64,000 nucleotides of DNA from Pseudoxanthomonas yeongjuensis (GCF_010093345.1 NZ_PDWT01000001.1:248001-312000); one strand, 5' to 3'. Shown: positions 1-8,698, counted from the stretch's first letter. Translations and numbers: made by a program. The notes: a model not told the origin generated them from the sequence alone.

Positions 1-779
1 TTCGCCGCGCGCAGCGCGCCGGTGGCATCGCTGACCAGTTCCTGGCGCGGCACCGGCAGGCCGAGCGAGCCGAGGATCTTGTTGGTTTCCTCCTTGTCGC
101 TGGCCAGTTCCACGGCGATGTGCGAGGTCTTGCCGGTGACCGTGGCCTGGATGCGTTGCTGGTACTTGCCATGGCCGAACTGGATCAGCGACTGCTGGTT
201 GAGGCGCAGCCACGGGATGCCGCGTTCCTCGGCCGCACGTACCAGCGAAGCGGTGGATGGACCGAGCGCGCGGCGCTGGGCGTAACGGATGAAATCGACG
301 AGCGCGGTATCCCAGTTCCAGTCCTCCGGCACACTGCCGCTGGGCCTGATCTCGACCGGAAGCAGCGAAGAAAGCAGCTTCAGCGCCAGTTCGCCGGCGG
401 CGATGCCTTCTTCCTTCTGCGCGTATTCGTAGACCACGCTGTACACGCCGGGACGGTCGTCGCCGACGCTGCGGGTCTTGCCGAAGGTGACGTTTTCGCC
501 GGCCACGTTCTGCAGTTCGATGGCGACGTGTTCCAGTACATGGCCCAGCCAGGTGCCTTCGCCCTCGCGCATGCGGCGGATGAAGCCGCCGGGTTCGCGG
601 TAGGAGCAGCCGTGCTCGGCCAGGCCGGGCAGGGCGGCGACCAGGCCATCGACGAACGCAGCGCCCAGCTTGCCGGTGGGCCATGCCTCCAGCGCCTGCA
701 GGTCCAGCTCCAGGCGGATCACCGGGAAGTGGGCGTATTGCGAGGGGCCGACGTAGACGGAGCGTTCGAGGATGCGCAT
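1..779 (-). CDS. cphA: cyanophycin synthetase, N-terminal part (runs off the left edge)
   Basis: ATP-dependent ligase that builds cyanophycin (multi-L-arginyl-poly-L-aspartate), a cytoplasmic nitrogen store. The roughly 259 visible residues begin MRILERSVYVGPSQYAHFPV and include GTWLGHVLEHVAIELQ and the segment leading into the ATP-grasp domain (HIAVELASDKEETNKILGSL), which matches the CphA N-terminal domain and start of ATP-grasp. I took the ATG at 779 because AGAGG lies a few bases upstream; an in-frame ATG at 797 is possible. The ATP-grasp core and Mur-ligase half lie outside the window. It starts 42 bp after the end of cyanophycinase on the same strand, so the two genes very likely form an operon. 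Confidence 0.9.
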   Translation of the reverse strand, partial: MRILERSVYVGPSQYAHFPVIRLELDLQALEAWPTGKLGAAFVDGLVAALPGLAEHGCSYREPGGFIRRMREGEGTWLGHVLEHVAIELQNVAGENVTFGKTRSVGDDRPGVYSVVYEYAQKEEGIAAGELALKLLSSLLPVEIRPSGSVPEDWNWDTALVDFIRYAQRRALGPSTASLVRAAEERGIPWLRLNQQSLIQFGHGKYQQRIQATVTGKTSHIAVELASDKEETNKILGSLGLPVPRQELVSDATGALRAA

Positions 780-821
780 GCCTTGCCTCTTGATCATGGG
801 AACAATCTTGTGGATACGGGA

Positions 822-1667
822 CTAGCTGGATTTGGAAAGGGCGAGCGAACCGGCCGAAGCCTTGCGCGTATGCAGGTTGAAGGTAGCGCCCGCGACCAGG
901 ATATGCACGGTCAGGCCGAGCAGGCAGACCGGCTCGTCCTCGCGCACCTGGGCCATGGAGGAGAAAGTGAGTCCGTCGGCATCGACCACGGTGACCGCGC
1001 CGCTGCCTTCCACTTCCAGGGTGTTGTCCGGGCCGATGAAGGCGGCGGTGTCCTCGTCCAGGCCGACGCCGATGGCGAACGGGTTGTAGGCCAGTGCCGC
1101 GACCAGCCGGCCGAGGCGGTCGCGTTGGCGGAAATGCTGGTCGATGACGAAGCGGTTGGTCAGGCCCAGGCCCGGGGCCAGGCGCACGCTGTCGGCCTGC
1201 GGCGAGGAGCCTTCCTTGCCGAAGCCGATCATGTGCTCGCTGAGGATGCTGGCGCCGGCGCTGGTCCCGCCCACGGTGACGCCGGCGGCATTGCGCTCGC
1301 GGACGAGCTTGGCCGCCGGGGTGCCGCCGAGGATGGTGGACAGGCGCAACTGGTTGCCGCCGGTGAAGAAGATCCCGCTGGCGCGCTCGATCCGGGCCAG
1401 GCGGTTGGCTTCCTGGCAGTCGCGGCGGGTGTCGAAATCGATCACGTCGACACTGGCGGCACCCAGGCCTTCGAAGATCGCCTCGTAGCGGGGACCGGTT
1501 TCAGCCAGCTGGCTGGCCGTGGGAATGACCACGATATTGGCGTCCCGGCCGCCGCAAAGGCCGAGGAAACGCTTGAGGATGCGGGGGTTGTCTTCCTTGT
1601 TCTCGGCGCCGCCGATGGGAACGATCCAACCTCTTTCGCCACCATCGGCGACCTTGCTGGGACACAT
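822..1667 (-). CDS. cphB: cyanophycinase (peptidase family S51)
   Basis: Serine exopeptidase that releases beta-Asp-Arg dipeptides from cyanophycin in the cytoplasm. The 281-aa product has GWIVPIGGAENKEDNPRILK at its start, FFTGGNQLRL, and the nucleophile motif GGTSAGAS typical of S51 cyanophycinases; length fits the family. The reading frame is open further upstream, but the start at 1667 (MCPSKVADGG) has GGAG about ten bases upstream and fits homologues. It is the first gene of a two-gene unit with cphA, so degradation and synthesis enzymes are made together. The 350 bp upstream of it separate it from a tRNA on the other strand. Confidence 0.92.
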   Translation of the reverse strand: MCPSKVADGGERGWIVPIGGAENKEDNPRILKRFLGLCGGRDANIVVIPTASQLAETGPRYEAIFEGLGAASVDVIDFDTRRDCQEANRLARIERASGIFFTGGNQLRLSTILGGTPAAKLVRERNAAGVTVGGTSAGASILSEHMIGFGKEGSSPQADSVRLAPGLGLTNRFVIDQHFRQRDRLGRLVAALAYNPFAIGVGLDEDTAAFIGPDNTLEVEGSGAVTVVDADGLTFSSMAQVREDEPVCLLGLTVHILVAGATFNLHTRKASAGSLALSKSS

Positions 1668-2019
1668 GCAGTACGACTCCTGACAGCTGAAGGGCTTCGC
1701 GCAACGCCGCCGCGACGGGAGCCGGGCGGCGCAACGCGCCACAGGCTCCCGATTTCCCCCGATGAAGCCCCCCGATGCCGGCCAGCAACACGCGCGGACC
1801 GGCTTTGGAAAGGTAGCACGGCGCTGGGGCAGGGGGTTGGAGGTTGCGTAGGAGCGGGCCTTGCCCGCGATGCTCTCCGTCGAGCGCGATGATCTTCGTC
1901 GGGCTTATCGCGGCGTGAGGAAGAGCATCGCGGGCAAGGCCCGCTCCTACGGGGGGTCTCGATGGCTTGCTGTTCCCGAAGCACCAACTCGCAATCACCA
2001 ACCGCTACAATTTACCCAT
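1668..2019. other. intergenic region between cphB and tRNA-Arg
   Basis: 352 bp between divergent cphB (reverse) and tRNA-Arg (forward). It holds one long GTAGGAGCG-type paired repeat (1848-1950) and, just before the tRNA, a TACAAT hexamer at 2006-2011 that would serve as the tRNA promoter -10 box; no convincing -35 box is seen. No protein gene is supported. Confidence 0.6.
1848..1950. repeat. GTAGGAGCG-family paired inverted repeat
   Basis: Left arm GTAGGAGCGGGCCTTGCCCG, right arm its reverse complement, separated by about 50 bp. Each arm is itself a small hairpin (GCGGGC-CTT-GCCCGC). REP-like dispersed element, one of about a dozen in the window. Confidence 0.85.
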
Positions 2020-2096
2020 GGCCCCGTAGCTCAGCTGGATAGAGCGGTCCCCTCCTAAGGGACAGGTCGTGCGTTCGAATCGCGCCGGGGTCACCA
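2020..2096 (+). tRNA. tRNA-Arg (anticodon CCT)
   Basis: Folds as a 77-nt cloverleaf: acceptor GGCCCCG/CGGGGTC (one G-T pair), D stem GCTC/GAGC, anticodon stem GTCCC/GGGAC with loop CTCCTAA giving anticodon CCT, T stem GTGCG/CGCGC with loop TTCGAAT, encoded CCA. Reads the rare AGG codon. A TACAAT box lies 9 bp upstream of the 5' end. Confidence 0.95.
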
Positions 2097-2418
2097 TCTT
2101 TAGTTTCATGGGCAACTTGTAAAATTGCGGCTTGTCGCACTGCAGCACTTGACAGCCGCCCGCGTATTCATGTCCTCTAGGCGCATGCCTTCCTTCGCCG
2201 ACCTCGCATCGCTTCGCACGACGACCCTCCCGGTCGCGTCGCGCGCGCATGCCGGTTCCGGCCTTGGCCGCATTACCACCGCCACTACCCCGATTACCGG
2301 GGGGCGGTGGATCGTGTTCGCGTAAGTCTCGCAAACCACGTCCCCGCACCCGGATCAGGAGGCGGGGGAACCCGGATCCTGGCCCGAGCGGTGACCTCAC
2401 CCAGAGGTTCTTCGCTTT
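2097..2418 (+). promoter_or_regulatory. threonine-operon leader region (candidate attenuator)
   Basis: 322 bp between the tRNA and thrA. It carries a TTGACA hexamer (2149-2154), a short ORF ending at 2325 with a Thr/Ile-rich tail, a strong hairpin overlapping that tail (CCACCGCC ... GGCGGTGG, with an inner CCCCG/CGGGG stem), a second GC stem (CCCCGC/GCGGGG) near 2342-2366, and a short ACCTC/GAGGT stem (2394-2408) that would cover the AGAGG ribosome site of thrA. A stem followed by an unbroken T-run is not obvious, so the mechanism is inferred. Confidence 0.6.
2185..2325 (+). CDS. thrL: putative threonine operon leader peptide
   Basis: 46-codon ORF ending RITTATTPITGGRWIVFA, with a second Thr run (RTTTL) earlier. 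The ITTATTPITGG tail resembles the enterobacterial thr leader (Thr/Ile-rich run just before the stop), and it lies about 90 bp before thrA. Ribosome stalling at the Thr codons when charged tRNA-Thr is scarce would alter folding of the downstream hairpins. The start is uncertain: I chose ATG 2185, preceded by AGG; ATG 2170 is in frame as well. The peptide itself probably has no function other than being translated. Confidence 0.55.
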   Translation: MPSFADLASLRTTTLPVASRAHAGSGLGRITTATTPITGGRWIVFA

Positions 2419-4908
2419 ATGTCGTCCGCAGCGCAATCAACCGGGTCTACTCCACGCACCATCGTGCACAAGTTCGGCGGCACTTCCGTCGCCGATGCCG
2501 ATCGCTACCGGCATGTCGCCGGACTGCTGCTGGCGCGCGACGAGGAGGTGCAGGTCACCGTGGTATCGGCGATGAAGGGCGTGACCGATGCCCTGATCAG
2601 GCTGTGCGAAGTGGCTTCGGCCAGCCGCAGCGAATGGCGCGAACCCTGGCATGAACTGCGCGCGCGCCATCGCGGCGCGGTGGTCTCGCTGCTGGGCGAA
2701 AATTCCGGCGCCACGCTCGAATGGCTGGACGAACGCTTCGACAAGCTGGCCGAGATCCTGGCCGCGCTGTCGGTGATCGGCGAACTGCCGCGCGAGGTGC
2801 TGGACCGGGTGCAGGGACTGGGCGAAGTCTGTTCGGCGCGATTGCTCGGCGACTACCTGAAATCGAAGGGCGAGGACTGCGCGGTGCTCGACGCGCGCGA
2901 AGTGCTGGTGGTGGACCGCAGCGACCTGGGCGTGGAAGTGGACTGGGAAACCAGCGCCTCGCGCCTGGCCGGTTGGCGGGCCCGTAATCCTCAGCGTCGC
3001 GTGGTCGTCACCGGTTTCGTGGCGCGCGACCGCCAGGACCGCCTGACCACCCTGGGCCGCAACGGCAGCGACTACAGCGGCGCGATCTTCGCGGCCTTGT
3101 TCGACGCCGCCGAACTGCACATCTGGACCGATGTCGATGGCGTGCTCTCCGCCGATCCGCGGGTGGTGCCCGAAGCGGTGCAGCTTAGCGCGCTCAGCTA
3201 CGACGAAGCCTGCGAACTGGCCTACTTCGGGGCCAAGGTCGTGCACCCGCAGACCATGTCGCCGGCGATAGAGCGCGGCCTGCCGATCATCATCCGCAAC
3301 ACCTTCCACCCCGAGCATCCCGGCACCCGCATCACCGCCGAACGCGATGTCGCCGGCCCGGTGAAGGGCCTGACCCTGAGCGCCGACCTGGCGGTGCTGA
3401 ACCTGGAGGGCACCGGCCTGATCGGCGTCCCCGGTACCGCCGAGCGGGTGTTCGCGGCATTGCGCGAAGCGCGCGTATCGGTGGTGATGATCTCGCAGGG
3501 CTCTTCGGAACACTCGATCTGTTGCGTGGTGCGCGCGGCCGAATCGCGGCGCGCCCAGGCCGCGTTGCTTACCGCGTTCGCGCACGAGCTCAACATCGGC
3601 CAGATCCAGCGCGTGCAACTCACCGAAGGCGTCAGCGTGCTGGCCGCGGTCGGCGACGGCATGGCCGGACAGCCGGGCGTCGCCGCGCGCCTGTTCGAAT
3701 CGCTGGGCCGCGCGCGGGTGAACATCCTGGCCATCGCCCAGGGTTCCTCGGAGCGCAACATCTCCGTGGCCATCGACGGCGCCGATGCGACCAAGGCCCT
3801 GCGCGCCGCGCATGCGGGTTTCTGGTTGTCGCCGCAGACCTTCGCGGTCGGGGTGATCGGCCCGGGCAATGTCGGCGCCGCCTTGCTCGATCAGCTGCGC
3901 GCCGCGCAACCGCAGCTGCTGGGCAAGGCCAACCTGGACCTGCGCCTGCGCGCCATCGCCTCCAGCAAGAAGATGTTGCTGGACGAACGCGGCATCAGCG
4001 GCGACTGGCGCGAGCGTTTCGCCTGCGCAAGCCAGGCGCTGGACCTGGATGCCTTCACCGCGCACCTGGTCGGCTCGCATTTGCCGCACCTGGTGATCGT
4101 CGATTGCAGCGCCAGCCCGTTGGTGGCCGACCGTTATGCCGACTGGCTGGCCGCAGGCATCCACGTGGTCACGCCGAACAAGCAGGCCGGTGCCGGCCCG
4201 GATGCACGCTACGACGCGATCCGCGAAGCCGCTGCCGCCAGTGGCGCGCGCTTCCGCTACGAGGCCACGGTGTGCGCGGGCCTGCCGGTGATCTCGACCC
4301 TGCGCGATCTGGTCGACACCGGCGATACCGTGCTGTCGGTGGAAGGCATCTTCTCCGGCACCCTGGCGTGGTTGTTCAACCGTTTCGACGGCAGCGTGCC
4401 GTTCTCGCAACTGGTCGCCGAGGCGCGCGGACTGGGCTACACCGAGCCGGATCCGCGCGACGATCTTTCCGGTACCGATGTCGCCCGTAAACTGGTGATC
4501 CTTGCACGTGAAGCGGGACGTACCTTGAACCTGGACGATGTCGTGGTCGAGAGCCTGGTCCCGGCTTCCCTGCGCGAGGCCAGTGTCGACGACTTCATGG
4601 CGCGGCTGGGCGAAGTGGATGCGCAGTTCGCCGACCGGCTGGCGAAGGCGGGCGCAAGCGGCCAGGTGCTGCGCTACGTGGCCAGGCTGGATGCCGAAGG
4701 CCATGCCAGCGTCGGCCTGGTCGAATTGCCCAAGGACCACGCCTTCGCCAACCTGCGCCTGACCGACAACATCGTCCAGTTCACCACCCGCCGCTACTGC
4801 GACAATCCACTCATCGTGCAGGGCCCGGGCGCCGGCCCGGAAGTCACCGCAGCCGGCGTGTTCGCCGATCTATTACGCGTCGCTGCGGGGCAGGGGGCGA
4901 AGCTGTGA
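2419..4908 (+). CDS. thrA: bifunctional aspartate kinase / homoserine dehydrogenase I
   Basis: First and third steps of threonine synthesis: phosphorylates aspartate and reduces aspartate semialdehyde to homoserine in the cytoplasm. The 829-aa protein, close to the 820 aa of E. coli ThrA, shows the kinase motif HKFGGTSVADADR near residue 15, ACT-type regulatory segments in the middle (LIGVPGTAERVFAALREA; SVLAAVGDGMAGQPG), the dehydrogenase Rossmann motif GVIGPGNVGAALL near residue 480, and NKQAG and GIFSGTLAW further on. AGAGG about ten bases upstream supports the ATG at 2419. It leads thrA-thrB-thrC and lies behind a Thr-rich leader, which suggests attenuation plus feedback inhibition. Confidence 0.96.
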   Translation: MSSAAQSTGSTPRTIVHKFGGTSVADADRYRHVAGLLLARDEEVQVTVVSAMKGVTDALIRLCEVASASRSEWREPWHELRARHRGAVVSLLGENSGATLEWLDERFDKLAEILAALSVIGELPREVLDRVQGLGEVCSARLLGDYLKSKGEDCAVLDAREVLVVDRSDLGVEVDWETSASRLAGWRARNPQRRVVVTGFVARDRQDRLTTLGRNGSDYSGAIFAALFDAAELHIWTDVDGVLSADPRVVPEAVQLSALSYDEACELAYFGAKVVHPQTMSPAIERGLPIIIRNTFHPEHPGTRITAERDVAGPVKGLTLSADLAVLNLEGTGLIGVPGTAERVFAALREARVSVVMISQGSSEHSICCVVRAAESRRAQAALLTAFAHELNIGQIQRVQLTEGVSVLAAVGDGMAGQPGVAARLFESLGRARVNILAIAQGSSERNISVAIDGADATKALRAAHAGFWLSPQTFAVGVIGPGNVGAALLDQLRAAQPQLLGKANLDLRLRAIASSKKMLLDERGISGDWRERFACASQALDLDAFTAHLVGSHLPHLVIVDCSASPLVADRYADWLAAGIHVVTPNKQAGAGPDARYDAIREAAAASGARFRYEATVCAGLPVISTLRDLVDTGDTVLSVEGIFSGTLAWLFNRFDGSVPFSQLVAEARGLGYTEPDPRDDLSGTDVARKLVILAREAGRTLNLDDVVVESLVPASLREASVDDFMARLGEVDAQFADRLAKAGASGQVLRYVARLDAEGHASVGLVELPKDHAFANLRLTDNIVQFTTRRYCDNPLIVQGPGAGPEVTAAGVFADLLRVAAGQGAKL

Positions 4909-4932
4909 GCTTGTCGAGGCATGTTTTTAGAC

Positions 4933-5040
4933 GCGGATCAGGACGGATGAAGGCGGATAAAGCGGATAAAACGATGGGATATGAAGCGCTCGTGACATCT
5001 GCAAAGAATGCTCTATCCGCTCTTTTCGGATTTGATCCGC
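4933..5040. repeat. imperfect inverted repeat built on GCGGAT units
   Basis: Between thrA and thrB, arms of about 31 nt start GCGGATCA and end with its complement TGATCCGC; both arms contain a further GCGGATA unit and pair imperfectly. It fills most of the 163-bp gap and would form a hairpin in the thr mRNA. It is a different family from the GTAGGAGCG repeats. Confidence 0.6.
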
Positions 5041-5071
5041 GTGCAAATGCCTTTGTCGGAAGAGGCTGCGC

Positions 5072-5992
5072 ATGAAGATCACGGCAACCGCCTTCTCGCC
5101 CGCCTCGGTCGGCAACGTCGGCGTCGGCTTCGACATTCTTGGTCACGTAATCGAAGGTGTCGGCGATACCGTCACCGTGCGTCGCATCGACGCGTCGGAA
5201 GTGCGCATCGCCGCGATCCGCGGTGCGACGATCGATCTGCCGATGGATGCGCCGGGCAATACCGCCGGTGCTTCCCTGATCGCCTTGCGCGAAGCGCTGG
5301 AGTTGCCGTTCGGTTTCGAGATCGAGATCGACAAGGGCATCCCGCTGGGTTCGGGGATGGGCGGTTCCGCGGCTTCCTGCGTGGCCGCGCTGGTAGCGGC
5401 CAACGAATTGCTGGAGACGCCGTTGTCGCGGGAAGCGCTGTATCCGTTCGCGCTGACCGGCGAAGCCGTCGCCAGCGGCGGTCGCCACGGCGACAACCTC
5501 GGTCCAATGCTGCTGGGCGGACTGGTCCTGTCCACGGCCGAGCGACTGGTCAGGATTCCGGTGCCCGATGCGTGGCACAGCGTGCTGGTGCATCCCGATG
5601 CGATCCTGGAAACGCGGCGCGCACGCGGAGCGCTCAAGGGTCATTACGCGTTGGGCGAATTCGTGGCGCAGTCGGCCAATCTGGCGCTGGTGCTGGCGGG
5701 CTGCCATGCCGGCGATGCGGCGCTGGTGCGTGCGGGATTGCAGGACGTGCTGGTCGAACCGAGGCGCGCGCCGCTGATCGCCGGTTTCGATGCGGCCAAG
5801 CGCGCGGCGCTGCAGGCGGGCGCGATGGGCGCGAGCATTTCCGGCGCGGGCCCCAGCGTGTTCGGCTGGTTCGAGACACGGTTGCAGGCCGAAGCGGCTG
5901 CGCCTGCGATCCAGGCCGCGTTCGCCGCCGCAGGATTCGGCAGCCAGGCCTGGGTGTCGCCGATCAATAGTGCGGGGGCGAAGGTGCTTTAG
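5072..5992 (+). CDS. thrB: homoserine kinase (GHMP family)
   Basis: Converts homoserine to O-phosphohomoserine with ATP, the fourth step of threonine synthesis. The 306-aa product begins [20 protein letters not shown], the usual ThrB N-terminus, and has the GHMP phosphate loop [13 protein letters not shown] around residue 90 and the C-terminal glycine motif [12 protein letters not shown]. Length matches the family. It follows thrA after a 163-bp gap filled by an inverted repeat, and precedes thrC by 162 bp, also filled by a palindromic repeat, so the operon is loosely packed. Confidence 0.96.
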   Translation: MKITATAFSPASVGNVGVGFDILGHVIEGVGDTVTVRRIDASEVRIAAIRGATIDLPMDAPGNTAGASLIALREALELPFGFEIEIDKGIPLGSGMGGSAASCVAALVAANELLETPLSREALYPFALTGEAVASGGRHGDNLGPMLLGGLVLSTAERLVRIPVPDAWHSVLVHPDAILETRRARGALKGHYALGEFVAQSANLALVLAGCHAGDAALVRAGLQDVLVEPRRAPLIAGFDAAKRAALQAGAMGASISGAGPSVFGWFETRLQAEAAAPAIQAAFAAAGFGSQAWVSPINSAGAKVL

Positions 5993-5996
5993 CTGT

Positions 5997-6132
5997 TCCT
6001 TCTCCCGCGGGGAGAGGGTGGCGCGAAGCGACGGATGAGGGACTGTACTTTCCGGCGCATCTGGCTACCGCAGCACATCATTCTCCTTCCCTCATCCGCC
6101 CTTCGGGCACCTTCTCCCGGTGGGAGAAGGGA
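5997..6132. repeat. CTTCTCCC-type palindromic repeat pair
   Basis: Two palindromic arms (CCTTCTCCCGCGGGGAGAGG and, about 100 bp on, CCTTCTCCCGGTGGGAGAAG) are joined by inverted segments GGATGAGGG / CCCTCATCC. This kind of intergenic palindrome is widespread in proteobacteria. It sits between thrB and thrC. Confidence 0.75.
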
Positions 6133-6154
6133 AGAAACGGATCAACGACCAACC

Positions 6155-7447
6155 ATGAACTTCATCTCCACCCGCGACAATTCCCCCGCAACCACCCTCA
6201 GTCAGGCCATCGCCGCCGGCCTCGCGCCCGATGGCGGGCTGTACGTGCCGGAGACGTTGCCCTCCGCGCGCCCTCTGGAACTCGGCAGCGACCTGGCCGA
6301 CACCGCCGCGCTGCTCATCGCTCCGTTCTTCGCCGGCGATGCGCTGGCCGATGCGTTGCCTGCGATCTGCCGGGAAGCCTTCGACTTCCCCGCGCCGATG
6401 CTGCCGCTGGCGACGCCGGACGATCACGTGCTCGAGTTGTTCCATGGCCCCACGGCAGCCTTCAAGGATTTCGGCGCGCGTTTCCTCGCTGCCTGCCTGA
6501 CCCGCTTGCGCAAACAGGAAGATCGTCCGCTGACCATCCTGGTGGCCACCTCCGGCGATACCGGCGCCGCCGTCGCCGCCGCGTTCCACAACCGGCCCGG
6601 ACTGCGGGTCATCGTGCTTTATCCCGATGGCCGGGTGTCGCCGCGCCAGGCGCATCAGCTGGGCTGTTTCGGCGACAACATCACCGCGTTGCGCGTGGCC
6701 GGTTCGTTCGACGATTGCCAGGCCCTGGTCAAGCGCGCGCTCAACGACGCGGCGCTGCAGGCGCAGGCGCCGATGAGCTCGGCCAACAGCATCAGCCTGG
6801 GCCGCCTGTTGCCGCAGATGAGCTATTACGCGCATGCGGCGCTGGCGCATAAGCGCGCCACCGGCGAAGCGCTGAATTTCGTCATTCCCACCGGCAACCT
6901 CGGCAATGCCATGGCCGCGATCATCGCGCGCGCGCTGGGCGTGCCGCTGGGCCGCATCGTGCTGGCGACCAACGCCAACGACGTATTGCCGAAGTTCTTC
7001 TCCGGCGCGGACTATTCGCCCGCCGACAGCGCCGCCACCATCGCCAACGCGATGGATGTCGGTGCGCCGAGCAATTTCGAACGCCTGCGCTGGCTTTACC
7101 GGGGCGACGACGCGGCCCTGCGCGCGGCCTTCACCGCGTCCAGCGTGGACGACGGGCAGATCCGCGACACGATCCGTGCGCGCTACCAGGCCCATGGCGA
7201 AGTGTTCTGCCCGCATACCGCGACCGCGGTGAAGGTGCTGCAGGACCTGCGCGGGCAGGGCGCCGCCGGCGATTGGGCGGTCGCGGCGACCGCGCATCCG
7301 GCCAAGTTCGAAAGCGTGGTCGAGCCCTTGATCGGACGCACTCTGGAAGTGCCGCCGGCATTGGCCGGGTTGCTCGCGCGCCCGGCGCATGCCGATCCCA
7401 TTGCCGCCGATTACAGCGTTTTTCGCGAATACGTCGCCCGCGGCTGA
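6155..7447 (+). CDS. thrC: threonine synthase
   Basis: PLP enzyme that converts O-phosphohomoserine to threonine, the last step of the pathway. The 430-aa product starts MNFISTRDNSPATTLSQAI, has ATSGDTGAAVAAAF, the PLP-lysine region FHGPTAAFKDFGARF, and the phosphate-binding loop TGNLGNAMAA. I use the ATG at 6155; the frame is open upstream but that part is repeat sequence. Length fits the E. coli-type enzyme (428 aa). Last gene of the thr operon; a LacI-type regulator follows 82 bp later on the same strand. Confidence 0.96.
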   Translation: MNFISTRDNSPATTLSQAIAAGLAPDGGLYVPETLPSARPLELGSDLADTAALLIAPFFAGDALADALPAICREAFDFPAPMLPLATPDDHVLELFHGPTAAFKDFGARFLAACLTRLRKQEDRPLTILVATSGDTGAAVAAAFHNRPGLRVIVLYPDGRVSPRQAHQLGCFGDNITALRVAGSFDDCQALVKRALNDAALQAQAPMSSANSISLGRLLPQMSYYAHAALAHKRATGEALNFVIPTGNLGNAMAAIIARALGVPLGRIVLATNANDVLPKFFSGADYSPADSAATIANAMDVGAPSNFERLRWLYRGDDAALRAAFTASSVDDGQIRDTIRARYQAHGEVFCPHTATAVKVLQDLRGQGAAGDWAVAATAHPAKFESVVEPLIGRTLEVPPALAGLLARPAHADPIAADYSVFREYVARG

Positions 7448-7529
7448 TGGCGCGGCCGCAGCGCTGCGGCTGCGGCTGCGGTGTGCGGCGCGCCATGCCT
7501 ATGCCGGGCGTTTCTGCGACCATGGCGCC

Positions 7530-8561
7530 ATGACGATCAAGGGCAAGGCGACTTCGCTGGATATCGCGCACCTGGCCGGGGTTTCCCAGCCGACGGTGTC
7601 GCGTGCCCTGCGTGGCAGCCCGATGGTCAGCGAGGAAACGCGCAAGCGCATCCAGGCCATCGCCGAGCAGCTGAACTACAAGGTCGACAAGAACGCCTCC
7701 AACCTGCGGACCCAGCACTCCGGGACCATCGCGTTGCTGTTCTTCGAGGATCCCACCCCCGACGATTCGCAGATCAACCCTTTCTTCCTGTCGATGCTGG
7801 GTTCGATCACGCGCGCATGCGCGCTGCAGAGTTACGACCTGCTGATCTCGTTCCAGCAACTGTCGACCAACTGGCAGGCCGACTACGAGGACAGCAACAA
7901 GGCCGACGGCCTGATCCTGCTGGGCTATGGGGACTACCTGGAGTCGCAATCGCGGCTCGAACGCCTGGTCGAGCAGGGCACGCACTTCGTGCGCTGGGGC
8001 GCGGTGCTGCCCGGGCAGCCCGGCATTTCGATCGGTTGCGACAATTTCCAGGGCGGCCACGACATCACCACGCACCTGCTCGGACAGGGGCGGCGCAGCA
8101 TCGCTTTCCTGGGCCATGCCTCGAACCACTATCCGGAATTCTTCGAGCGCTATCGCGGCTATGCCCACGCGCTGCTGAGCGAAGACCAGCGGGTGCTGCC
8201 CGCCTTGCAGGTGGACGCGGTGACCGCCGAGCAATCCGGCTACGAGGCCGCGCAGGAATTGCTGGCGCGTGGCCAACCGTTCGACGCCATCTTCGCGGCC
8301 AGCGACCTGATCGCGATCGGCGCGATGAAGGCTTTGCACGAGCGTGGCCTGCGCGTGCCCGACGACGTGGCGGTGGCCGGGTTCGACGACATCCCGCTGG
8401 CCGCTTTCGTCAATCCCAGCCTGTCCACCGTGCAGCAGGACACCAAGCTGGCCGGCCGGATCCTGGTGGAAACCCTGCTGGCGCTGATCAACAACGAACC
8501 CGCGGAAAGCCGGACCATCCCGGTCAAGCTGGCGCTGCGCAGGTCTTCCGGCGCGGGCTGA
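7530..8561 (+). CDS. LacI-family transcriptional regulator, probably sugar-responsive
   Basis: 343-aa repressor-type protein. The N-terminus SLDIAHLAGVSQPTVSRALRG is a LacI helix-turn-helix with hinge EQLNYKVDKNASNLRT, followed by a periplasmic-binding-protein-like effector domain with FAASDLIAIGAMKAL and VAVAGFDDIPLAAFVNPSL. ATG 7530 was chosen because the HTH begins ten residues in. The effector cannot be read from sequence. The nearby locus from 13183 to 22792 encodes malto-oligosaccharide uptake and breakdown, and two of its control regions share a LacI-like motif centred on CG, so it is a reasonable candidate regulator of that locus although an iron-uptake operon lies between them. Confidence 0.85.
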   Translation: MTIKGKATSLDIAHLAGVSQPTVSRALRGSPMVSEETRKRIQAIAEQLNYKVDKNASNLRTQHSGTIALLFFEDPTPDDSQINPFFLSMLGSITRACALQSYDLLISFQQLSTNWQADYEDSNKADGLILLGYGDYLESQSRLERLVEQGTHFVRWGAVLPGQPGISIGCDNFQGGHDITTHLLGQGRRSIAFLGHASNHYPEFFERYRGYAHALLSEDQRVLPALQVDAVTAEQSGYEAAQELLARGQPFDAIFAASDLIAIGAMKALHERGLRVPDDVAVAGFDDIPLAAFVNPSLSTVQQDTKLAGRILVETLLALINNEPAESRTIPVKLALRRSSGAG

Positions 8562-8567
8562 AGCTTC

Positions 8568-8632
8568 TGTGGGAGGGGCGTCAGCCCCGAAGGCTTTGAA
8601 GCAGGAGCATCGGGGCTTACGCCCCTCCCACA
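8568..8632. repeat. TGTGGGAGGGGC-family paired inverted repeat
   Basis: Arms TGTGGGAGGGGCGTCAGCCC and its near reverse complement, about 15 bp apart, just after the stop of the LacI-type gene. It could form a strong hairpin and stop or stabilise its mRNA. The same family recurs at 54893-54957. Confidence 0.8.
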
Positions 8633-8677
8633 AACATCGAGGCCGTCGTGTCTTGCTGAACAGGGCATTGGTCTCTA

Positions 8678-8698
8678 AGATAAGAATCATTCTTATCT
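8678..8698 (+). promoter_or_regulatory. Fur-box-like palindrome
   Basis: AGATAAGAATCATTCTTATC plus T: 10-bp arms pair perfectly around a central C. It matches the classical 19-bp Fur box GATAATGATAATCATTATC at 14 of 19 positions. It lies 108 bp upstream of a ferric-siderophore receptor gene, as expected for iron-dependent repression. Confidence 0.8.

Noticed and set aside
120-1892. A 590-codon forward frame across cphA and cphB
   Set aside because: Lies antisense to two recognisable genes.
2437-4740. A 767-codon reverse frame across thrA
   Set aside because: Antisense to clearly coding thrA and rich in His/Gln/Arg from high-GC third positions; no recognisable domain.
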